A stretch of DNA of 7,697 nt from Planctomycetaceae bacterium (GTDB lineage: Bacteria > Planctomycetota > Planctomycetia > Planctomycetales > Planctomycetaceae). Position numbers and translations under genes: made by a program. A model generated the notes under the pieces. The model made no database searches and was not told the origin of the DNA. It saw nothing but the letters and a program-made list of their open reading frames with translations. Position 1 is the first letter of the stretch; each line of letters begins with the position of its first letter. This document shows positions 1 through 5,500 of this stretch, in pieces. The stretch is taken from the NCBI GenBank assembly GCA_020426085.1, contig JAGQQP010000184.1, forward strand, positions 1-7,697, written 5' to 3'.

Positions 1-96
1 GGTACTCAGTCACAACGCGTTAAGAAAATGCAGTCTGCGCTGACTGCCTGGAAGACTGATATAAAGCAGTCTGCAACACCTCAACCTGAAAAATAA
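1..96 (+). CDS. C-terminal tail of a probable sulfatase (partial, 5' end outside window)
   Basis: The first 31 codons form an open frame that ends in TAA at 94-96. The encoded tail contains the stretch MQSALTAWKTDIKQS. A final helix of the form 'hydrophobic-x-x-W-x-x-(S/D)(V/I)-x-x-S' ending a few residues before the stop is common in planctomycete arylsulfatase-A-like proteins, which is the main reason for this call. No catalytic residue (the Cys/Ser of the C-x-P-S-R motif, or the metal ligands) lies within the window, so the assignment rests on a short tail. The next gene starts 26 bp downstream in the same direction, so the two are probably cotranscribed, which fits a cluster of secreted hydrolases. 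It could instead be the end of an unrelated protein with a charged, Lys/Gln-rich tail. Confidence 0.5.
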   Translation, partial: GTQSQRVKKMQSALTAWKTDIKQSATPQPEK

Positions 97-122
97 ACCG
101 TGAAATACCTCCGGGAGAAATA

Positions 123-1541
123 ATGATGCTTCGTTTTTCGATCTGGTTAATACTATTTATTTTCGTCTCTCCACTGACATCAAATGCTGCTCCGGACTCA
201 TTACAGGCGGGAGCGGCAAAATTCAATATCACTCCGAAAAGTTTTCCCGTCTCGATGACAGGCAGCTTTCAGGATCGTCAGGCACAGTCTGCACATGACC
301 CACTCCATGCCCGGGCTCTGGTTTTGAAAAGTGGAGATACCACTGTTGCCTTTGTTGTTTGTGACATCTGCCTGATTTCACGAGAGATCTTTGATGCTGC
401 CAAGCAGCAGGCCTCTCACAAGACCGGCATCCCTGTGGACCACATGCTGACATCAGCCACTCATACGCATACAGCGCCTACCTCTGTTCCCCTGGCACAG
501 TGCCGCCCCAGTCCGGAATATGTTCAGTTTTTGACCGAGGGAATCGCTCAGGCGATCATCAATGCCCACGCCCGACTGCAACCGGCACAAATCGCCTGGG
601 GAGTAACGCAGGAGCCGGCGGAAGTGAATAATCGGAGGTGGTACGTGAAAGAGGGGAACATCCCGCTAAACCCGTTCGGGAAGATGACGGACAAAGTTCG
701 GATGAATCCACCACGCGGTAGCGAAATACTCATCAAGCCAGCCGGTCCCATCGATCCCGCGATTTCTTTTCTCTCGGTACAGTCGACTGCAGGAAAACCA
801 TTAGCGTTGCTGGCAAATTATTCGCTGCATTATGTAGGAGGAATACCGCCGAACCAGCTCTCCGCCGATTATTTTGGGGAATTTGCCAGGCAGATCAAAA
901 AACGGTTGGGGGGAGACGAAACCTTTGTGGGCATCATGTCGAATGGCGCGAGCGGAGACATCAACAACTATAATTTCAAAGAGCCACGTCCACGAGCAGC
1001 GGCTTTTGAGCGTGTCATTGCAGTAGCTTCCGTGATCGCGGACAAAACTTACGCAGCGGTGAAAGGTCTGAAGTACCGCCGTACTGCAGAAATTGTGATG
1101 CAGGAACGAACCCTGGACCTGGGAATTCGTAAACCAGATCAGGAAGAGCTGGCGTATGCAAAGAAACTGTTGAGCGCTGCGAAAGATCCCGACCGTTTAA
1201 CCACCAATGAAGTGTATGCCCGGGAAACAGTCAACATCAATCAGGGACCTGATACCGTCAATCTCAAGCTGCAGGCACTGCGAATCGACGAATTGGGAAT
1301 CGTAGCGATACCCTGTGAAGTCTTTGCGGAAATCGGGCTGGAGATCAAGCAGAAAAGTCCACTTAAACCGACCTTTGTTATTGCGCTGGCAAATGGTTAT
1401 AACGGTTATCTTCCTACACCTGAGCAGCATAATTTGCAGGGGTACGAGACCTGGAGATCGAGTTGGAGTTATCTGGAAGTCGATGCCTCCAACAAAATCA
1501 ATCGGCAGATCTTTGAGATGCTGAATCAGATTGCAGACTGA
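123..1541 (+). CDS. Secreted neutral/alkaline ceramidase-like protein (metal-dependent amidase-like fold)
   Basis: This 472-residue protein resembles the N-terminal catalytic domain of neutral/alkaline non-lysosomal ceramidases, which hydrolyse an amide bond using zinc. It lacks the C-terminal immunoglobulin-like domain of true ceramidases and is correspondingly shorter. Residues 1-22 form a signal peptide (hydrophobic core at 6-16, cleavage near SNA-A). Family landmarks follow in order: the 'GAAKFNITP' opening (30-38), 'SATHTHTAP' (111-119; His114 and His116 are metal-site candidates), 'NYSLHYVGG' with His236, 'NGASGD' (274-279), 'IPCE' with Glu399, and 'NGYNGYLPTPE' (424-434) with Tyr426 and Tyr429. 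In known ceramidases the G-D-V-S motif supplies the nucleophile serine. Here the run is G-D-I-N (278-281), so that serine is absent and the true substrate is unknown. The start is the first of two adjacent ATG codons, 5 nt after GGGAG (113-117). The gene lies between a sulfatase-like tail and a DUF1080 gene in one run. Confidence 0.85.
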   Translation: MMLRFSIWLILFIFVSPLTSNAAPDSLQAGAAKFNITPKSFPVSMTGSFQDRQAQSAHDPLHARALVLKSGDTTVAFVVCDICLISREIFDAAKQQASHKTGIPVDHMLTSATHTHTAPTSVPLAQCRPSPEYVQFLTEGIAQAIINAHARLQPAQIAWGVTQEPAEVNNRRWYVKEGNIPLNPFGKMTDKVRMNPPRGSEILIKPAGPIDPAISFLSVQSTAGKPLALLANYSLHYVGGIPPNQLSADYFGEFARQIKKRLGGDETFVGIMSNGASGDINNYNFKEPRPRAAAFERVIAVASVIADKTYAAVKGLKYRRTAEIVMQERTLDLGIRKPDQEELAYAKKLLSAAKDPDRLTTNEVYARETVNINQGPDTVNLKLQALRIDELGIVAIPCEVFAEIGLEIKQKSPLKPTFVIALANGYNGYLPTPEQHNLQGYETWRSSWSYLEVDASNKINRQIFEMLNQIAD

Positions 1542-1584
1542 ATCGAGTTTTATATTCTTCAAATAAAAATATTGAGGCCTAACT

Positions 1585-2370
1585 ATGAAAAAGCAGATTG
1601 CAATCATCTGCCTGGGATGTCTGGTACTATTGCAGTTCAATCAGACCGGCTGTACTTCTGAACCGAATCAATTGACCGAACAGGAAAAGCAGCTGGGCTT
1701 CAAGCTGTTGTTCAATGGCAAGAATCTGACAGGCTGGCAGCATAGTGGCAACTGGAAAATCGAAGAGGGAGTGATAACCCGTTCGGGCAAAGGGGGGAGT
1801 CTGATTTATGAATCAGAGCCTGTGCCCGATGATTTTGAACTGAAGTTTGAATGGAAAGTCGCGGAGGGAAGTAACAGCGGCGTGTATTATCGCCCCGGTC
1901 AGTATGAATATCAGATACTGGATAACAGTAAGCATGTGGATGGCCAGAACCCGCGTACCAGCGCGGCTTCGATTTATTTTTGTCTGCCCCCATCACATGA
2001 CGCAACGCGACCTGTAGGAGAATGGAATACAGGACGTATCGTCTGCAAGGGAACGGTCATTCAACACTGGCTAAATGGAGAGAAAGTGATTGACCTGGAT
2101 TATACCGACCCGCGCTATGCCTGGCATGTTGAACTGCTGGCGAACCGGGGAGGAAATCTGGCTGATCGAGGGGCGAATCTGTCTCTACAGGATCATGGCG
2201 ATCCTGTCTGGTACCGCGATCTGAAAATGCGTCGCATTCCGGATTCTGAAAAACTGAAACACAGTGAAGTGAAACCGGCAGAAGTGTCTGATACAGCAAT
2301 GGCTGCAGAACAGCGGAAATTACAGAAGATCATGGAAAATCGGACACGACAGCAACAGAAAAAGAAATAA
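1585..2370 (+). CDS. Exported DUF1080 / 3-keto-disaccharide hydrolase family protein
   Basis: This 261-residue protein has the concanavalin-like DUF1080 fold, now named the 3-keto-disaccharide hydrolase domain. Some members cleave 3-keto-glycosides in the periplasm, and Planctomycetota carry very many copies. Clear family blocks are 'GFKLLFNGKNLTGW' (38-51), 'FELKFEWKVAEGSNSGVYYR' (84-103), 'YEYQILDN' (107-114), 'GEWNTGRI' (145-152), 'HWLNGEKV' (161-168) and 'LQDHGDPVWYRDLKMRRI' (201-218), so the domain is complete. Residues 1-22 are an export signal. Cys23 lies in Q-T-G-C, which lacks the usual Leu at -3, so lipid attachment is possible but doubtful. Residues 221-261 form an extra charged tail that ends in runs of Gln and Lys, outside the domain. 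The start at 1585 has GAGG (1574-1577) 7 nt upstream. It follows the ceramidase-like gene by 43 bp and is probably in the same transcript. Substrate specificity cannot be read from the sequence. Confidence 0.9.
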   Translation: MKKQIAIICLGCLVLLQFNQTGCTSEPNQLTEQEKQLGFKLLFNGKNLTGWQHSGNWKIEEGVITRSGKGGSLIYESEPVPDDFELKFEWKVAEGSNSGVYYRPGQYEYQILDNSKHVDGQNPRTSAASIYFCLPPSHDATRPVGEWNTGRIVCKGTVIQHWLNGEKVIDLDYTDPRYAWHVELLANRGGNLADRGANLSLQDHGDPVWYRDLKMRRIPDSEKLKHSEVKPAEVSDTAMAAEQRKLQKIMENRTRQQQKKK

Positions 2371-2444
2371 AGGATTGCAGGAACTCATTCACTAACGGTG
2401 ATGTAATCATAAAATCAGTAACATTTTAAAGGATGTCGAATTTC

Positions 2445-3476
2445 ATGTTCAGGAAGCGCTTGGCTGGAATCTGTTTTCTCTTGTTGATGACATCCCGGTT
2501 TCTGTCCGCAGCGGAACCGGTGCAGGTGATATTTGATACGGATATCTCAGGAGATGTCGACGATGTACTGGCGCTGGCAATGTTACACACGCTGGCAGAT
2601 CGGGGAGAATGTGATTTACTGGCAGTGACGATTTCCAAAATCAACCCGTTGACGGGACCTTTCACCGATGCCACGAATACATTTTACGGACGGGGTGATA
2701 TTCCCATTGGAGTGACTCGCGATGCACAGGAGCGAGAGAGCCGCTATCTGAAATTGATCAATGAAAAGCAGGGGAATGAGAGCCGTTACCCGCATGATAT
2801 CAGTTCGAATGATCAACTGCCGGATGCCGTTAAACTGCTGCGGAAAACACTGGCAGCATCAACTGATCGATCGATTGTGATCATTCAGGTTGGTTTAGCT
2901 GCAAACCTGGCGGATCTGGTGGAATCTAAATCGGATGAATACAGTCCGCTGTCGGGGCCTGAACTGATCAGAAAAAAAGTCAAACTGGTCTCCGTGATGG
3001 CAGGTGCATTTGAACCCATCGATGGAAATACTCATTTCCTGGAAGCTAATGTGCGGAATGGCATTCAGTCCATGCAGCGTTTTGTGCGTCAGTGGCCTCA
3101 GAGCACGCCTGTTATCTGGAGCGGTTTTGAAATTGGTATTGCCGTGCGATATCCGCGCGAGAGTATAGCCCGGGATTTTAATTATGTGGAACATCACATC
3201 GTTCGGGAAGCGTATCTGCTGCATAGTGGTCCGGAACACGATCGACCCAGTTGGGATTTAACGAGTGTTTTGTATGCAGTTCGTCCGGATGACGGTTATT
3301 TTGATCTGTCTGAACCGGGAAAAGTAACCGTTGACGATGACGGTTTTCTGAGTTTTCATCCAGCGAAGCAGGGGCGTGATCGCTATCTGAAAATGAACCC
3401 TCTGCAGGCAGTGCAGGTCAAAGAAGTGTTGCGTAATCTTGTTAGTCAACCACCGGTAATCCGGAAAATTCAGTAA
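2445..3476 (+). CDS. Secreted nucleoside hydrolase-like protein (IU-NH superfamily)
   Basis: Family members use an Asp-bound calcium to cleave N-ribosidic bonds. Numbered from the ATG at 2445 (343 residues), the N-terminus is a signal peptide (hydrophobic 7-17, cleavage near LSA-A). Next comes the calcium motif FDTDISGDVDD (31-41; Asp32, 34, 38, 40 and 41), a longer form of the classical DTDPGxDD. 'VGLAANLAD' (149-157) stands where classical enzymes have G-P-L-T-N. The ribose-binding set Asn195, Glu200 and Asn202 is kept, as is 'PVIWSGFEIG' (222-231). The late metal-ligand Asp is Asp271 in 'SWDLTSVLYAV', but the classical preceding His proton donor is Trp270. An in-frame ATG at 2433 would give 347 residues, but its only ribosome site (AAAGG, 2428-2432) abuts it. 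That same site is about 12 nt from 2445, so 2445 is preferred, with 2433 possible. The gene follows the DUF1080 gene by 74 bp (62 bp to the earlier start) and closes the hydrolase run. The real substrate may be a non-nucleoside glycoside. Confidence 0.85.
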   Translation: MFRKRLAGICFLLLMTSRFLSAAEPVQVIFDTDISGDVDDVLALAMLHTLADRGECDLLAVTISKINPLTGPFTDATNTFYGRGDIPIGVTRDAQERESRYLKLINEKQGNESRYPHDISSNDQLPDAVKLLRKTLAASTDRSIVIIQVGLAANLADLVESKSDEYSPLSGPELIRKKVKLVSVMAGAFEPIDGNTHFLEANVRNGIQSMQRFVRQWPQSTPVIWSGFEIGIAVRYPRESIARDFNYVEHHIVREAYLLHSGPEHDRPSWDLTSVLYAVRPDDGYFDLSEPGKVTVDDDGFLSFHPAKQGRDRYLKMNPLQAVQVKEVLRNLVSQPPVIRKIQ

Positions 3477-3495
3477 CAAAGCGATCGCGTATGCA

Positions 3496-4110
3496 TTATT
3501 GATTTGAGTTTCGACTGACTTCATTCAGCAAAGAATCGATTGATTCACACATTTCTTTTTTAAGCGCATGTAAGCTGTTCTGCATTTCTTTTAGCTGATC
3601 GATTCGATTTTTAGTTCTGAGAGGCCCAGAGTTGTGCTCAATTTCTGTGTTGTCATCTGCCAGGGTAGTTGCTTCCACAGACTGGCCAGTACTAACCTGT
3701 TCACTCTCCACTGTAGCTGAATTTCTTAATTTTGTCACAAGTAAGTCAGTGTCGATAGGTTTGACCAGAAGGTCTTTAAATCCCAGTGCCAAAGCCTCAC
3801 GTGTTAATTGCTTCATTTTAGGTGACGATGTGCCATGTTCTTTTGTCACCATCAGATAAAAATTCAGTGGTGGAATCACACCTTCGTCATTAAAACGTTC
3901 GATCTTGGCAGCTGCTTTGTATAAATCAAGCGCATTCATAGTCGGTAGAAACAGGCTTGTCAGGACTGCATCGATCGAGAAATCTGCCTTTAAAATCAGT
4001 AGCGCTTCTTCACCACTTTCAGCAGAGACGGTCTCGAACTGATGACGTCCCAGCTTCTGGTTCAGACTCTGACGAATGAATCCGATTTCGTCGACAATCA
4101 ATATTTTCAT
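3496..4110 (-). CDS. Atypical (pseudo-)receiver protein with C-terminal coiled coil
   Basis: This 204-residue protein has one receiver (CheY-like) domain at about 1-130 and no recognisable output domain. The opening 'MKILIVDE' supplies acidic Asp7 and Glu8. Thr89 in 'LMVTKEHG' and Lys117 in 'LLVKPID' fill the conserved switch positions. The phosphoacceptor site, normally (L/V)x-D-x-x-M-P, reads 'VLTSLFLPTMNA' (49-60), so the aspartate is Ser52 (codon AGC, complement of 3955-3957). Classical phosphorylation is therefore unlikely. Residues 132-160 are a polar linker rich in Ser, Thr and Glu. Residues 165-200 have heptad-like hydrophobics and alternating charge, which suggests a coiled coil for dimerisation or partner binding. 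The start has AGGA 7 nt upstream on the minus strand. The gene converges on the nucleoside hydrolase with 19 bp between the stops and diverges from the FixJ-type regulator. It probably acts in the cytosol as a phosphorylation-independent adaptor or regulator; the partner is unknown. Confidence 0.85.
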   Translation of the reverse strand: MKILIVDEIGFIRQSLNQKLGRHQFETVSAESGEEALLILKADFSIDAVLTSLFLPTMNALDLYKAAAKIERFNDEGVIPPLNFYLMVTKEHGTSSPKMKQLTREALALGFKDLLVKPIDTDLLVTKLRNSATVESEQVSTGQSVEATTLADDNTEIEHNSGPLRTKNRIDQLKEMQNSLHALKKEMCESIDSLLNEVSRNSNQ

Positions 4111-4196
4111 GGTTTTGTCCTGATGTGAATTTAAGAATCAATTGCGATAGCGATCTGATTTGAAAGAAGTTCACATAATCTTGTATCGCCTTCTCG

Positions 4197-4231
4197 AAAA
4201 AAAATAAAAATGGGGGAAATTACCCAATTTT
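4197..4231 (-). terminator. Candidate intrinsic terminator on minus strand in the leader of the pseudo-receiver gene
   Basis: Read on the minus strand, AAAAT and ATTTT pair as the outer stem (4227-4231 with 4207-4211) and GGG pairs with CCC as the inner stem (4223-4225 with 4214-4216). A small internal mismatch separates the two, and the loop is six bases. A U-rich tract follows (complement of the A-runs at 4197-4204 and 4206-4210). The stem is short and partly A/T, so strength is uncertain. It lies 86 bp before the pseudo-receiver start, so it would act either on that gene's leader or on a minus-strand RNA from the spacer. Confidence 0.35.
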
Positions 4232-4413
4232 ATGTACTGCTTTACCCTCAACGTTGAATGAGGCGTTAGGTTTGGGTAGAAAAGGGTGAATAGGTATGGT
4301 TAAATTTCTGTTGATGTATTCTGTAAAGTGTAAAATAGGTAGGCAGAGGTGACCTTGTTGAGTTCAAGAAATCACTCGATAAATATCAACTGAAAACTCA
4401 GGTGACATTTTGA

Positions 4414-4491
4414 ATGGATGCTCTATATCACAAAGCCAGAGAATATTACGAACCAACCAAATCAGTCATTTTGGACAGAAATTATAGTTAA
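4414..4491 (+). CDS. Possible 25-residue micro-ORF (hypothetical)
   Basis: An ATG at 4414 opens 25 codons ending in TAA at 4489-4491. AGGTGA (4400-4405) lies 8 nt upstream, a reasonable ribosome-binding site. The peptide begins MDALYHKAREYYEPTK and is charged and Tyr-rich, with no signal peptide or membrane segment. Frames of this length are common by chance in AT-rich spacer, and no family is recognised. The same AGGTGA is part of a direct repeat and may be an operator instead. It is listed because the start context is better than elsewhere in this spacer. Confidence 0.15.
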   Translation: MDALYHKAREYYEPTKSVILDRNYS

Positions 4492-4524
4492 TTTCCCATA
4501 TATGAACTGAGCTTATATTACCGT

Positions 4525-4580
4525 TCCACTGAATCCCCTCTTAGTGGATACAACCTGTTTTTGCTACTGGTATGTGTCCA
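4525..4580 (+). promoter_or_regulatory. Two mutually exclusive hairpins (possible attenuator-like or small-RNA structure)
   Basis: Hairpin A pairs TCCACTGA (4525-4532) with TTAGTGGA (4541-4548) through one G-U pair, around an 8-nt loop. Hairpin B pairs TGGATACA (4545-4552) with TGTGTCCA (4573-4580), also with one G-U pair, around a 20-nt loop that holds a T5 run (4558-4562). Both use 4545-4548, so only one can form at a time. Whether this stretch is transcribed is not known, and it lies 270 bp before the nearest plus-strand gene start. Confidence 0.25.
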
Positions 4581-4767
4581 TCATTTCATACAAATGAACG
4601 CCTACTGACAATTAGTACTTCTTGATCTTACAAAATGGTTGAGTGATTATCTGCCTTTCGTAGAAGTGGTTAGCGTTTTTATATTTGTGAATAATCGATA
4701 TTGAATCAATAGTAGATAATAAGATGCGAATGTATGAAAAGCTTCCTCTACTTATACAATTTGCTTT

Positions 4768-4785
4768 AAATCATACCTATGATTT
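4768..4785. promoter_or_regulatory. Perfect 18-bp palindrome, candidate operator of the FixJ-type regulator gene
   Basis: The sequence AAATCATACCTATGATTT is an exact inverted repeat with 8-bp arms and a CC centre. Its right edge lies 64 bp before the start codon at 4850, where promoter and operator elements are expected. A dimeric regulator would fit such a site, with half-site centres about 10 bp apart, one helical turn. Candidates include the regulator encoded just downstream (autoregulation). No second copy was seen in the window. Confidence 0.45.
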
Positions 4786-4849
4786 CTGGCTATCGTTGAA
4801 AGAGGAGCAAAATCATTAAGTATAAGAATGCAATACATTTGAGGGCCAA

Positions 4850-5500
4850 ATGACCGAGTTTATTGTTTACATCATAGACGATGATCCTGATGTTTTAGAT
4901 TCAATTGCCTATCTGTTGCAGACTTCTGGCTACACGGTCAAACCGTTTAACAGTGTTTTTTCTTTTCTGGAATCAAATGACCTTGAAACGCCGGGCTGTG
5001 TGCTTATTGATTTGATCATGCCGGAAATCTCTGGCATCGAAGCAATGCAGTTATTGGATAAGAGGCAGATACATTTTCCCGTGATTATGATGAGCGCTTA
5101 TGGAGATATTGAAAAAGCTGTCTCAGCTGTAAAGCAGGGGGCTTGTGAATATCTGGAAAAGCCATTTGCTAAAGATAAGTGTGTTCAAGCAGTAGAAACA
5201 GCACGTGAAATCTGGAATCAGCGCACACAGCAGACGGCGGATAACGGTATGCAATATCTGCAATTGTATAATGCTCTCACCCGTCGCGAAAAACAGGTTT
5301 TTCATCTGATTGCAGAAGGCCATTCAGGCAAGCAGATTGCGAATTCCATGTCGATCAGCTATCGAACTATGGAAAAACATAAAGCAAATGTTCTCAATAA
5401 ATTAGGTGTTTCCAGTACTACAGATATCGTGCACATTCTTTATAAGATTAAAGACATGCCAGGGTATCGAAAAAATGGTACACCAGATTCAACTCAATAG
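4850..5500 (+). CDS. FixJ/NarL-family response regulator (receiver + LuxR-type HTH)
   Basis: This 216-residue cytosolic transcription regulator belongs to a two-component system. The receiver spans about 4-120: the acidic cluster is Asp10-Asp12, the phosphoacceptor is Asp54 in 'VLIDLIMPEISG', the switch Ser is Ser82 in 'IMMSAYGD', and the conserved Lys is Lys104 in 'YLEKPF'. All catalytic positions are intact. 'MSAYGDIEKAVSAVKQGACEYLEKPF' is typical of the FixJ subgroup. The LuxR-type helix-turn-helix covers about 142-200, with 'LTRREKQVFHLIAEGHSGKQIA' and the recognition region 'SYRTMEKHKANVLNKLGV'. The start has GAGGG (4841-4845) 4 nt upstream. A perfect palindrome (4768-4785) sits in its upstream region. 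The likely partner is the PAS hybrid kinase encoded downstream, though 439 bp separate them, so cotranscription is not assured. Target genes are unknown; the divergent pseudo-receiver gene is a plausible one. Confidence 0.92.
   Translation: MTEFIVYIIDDDPDVLDSIAYLLQTSGYTVKPFNSVFSFLESNDLETPGCVLIDLIMPEISGIEAMQLLDKRQIHFPVIMMSAYGDIEKAVSAVKQGACEYLEKPFAKDKCVQAVETAREIWNQRTQQTADNGMQYLQLYNALTRREKQVFHLIAEGHSGKQIANSMSISYRTMEKHKANVLNKLGVSSTTDIVHILYKIKDMPGYRKNGTPDSTQ

Larger units (their letters stand above)
4111..4849. other. 739-bp AT-rich divergent intergenic region
   Basis: This spacer separates the divergent pseudo-receiver and FixJ-type genes and must hold both promoters. No open frame longer than about 25 codons looks protein-like. 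It holds a minus-strand terminator-like hairpin (4197-4231), direct repeats AATAGGTA (4289, 4334) and AGGTGACnTT (4347, 4400), a micro-ORF (4414-4491), two competing hairpins (4525-4580), the odd palindrome ATTGAATCAAT (4700-4710) and a perfect palindrome (4768-4785). The 8-mer GAATCAAT occurs near both genes (4135, 4703). No convincing -35/-10 pair could be fixed by eye; TATACA at 4753-4758 is the closest -10-like hexamer ahead of the FixJ-type gene, without a good -35 partner. The length and density of motifs suggest regulated promoters or a small RNA rather than plain spacer. Confidence 0.6.

Noticed and set aside
1197..1640. A 147-codon open frame on the minus strand
   Set aside because: It lies opposite the end of the ceramidase-like gene and the start of the DUF1080 gene, has no family features, and is fully explained as the shadow of two strong coding frames.
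2388..2404. Small inverted repeat (TCAC/GGTGA) between the DUF1080 and nucleoside hydrolase genes
   Set aside because: The stem is only about four pairs with no T-run, too weak to call a terminator or break the presumed operon.
3481..3488. GCGATCGC palindrome between the convergent stops (looks like the cyanobacterial HIP1 octamer)
   Set aside because: It occurs once, the gene content is not cyanobacterial, and there is no T-run to make it a terminator.
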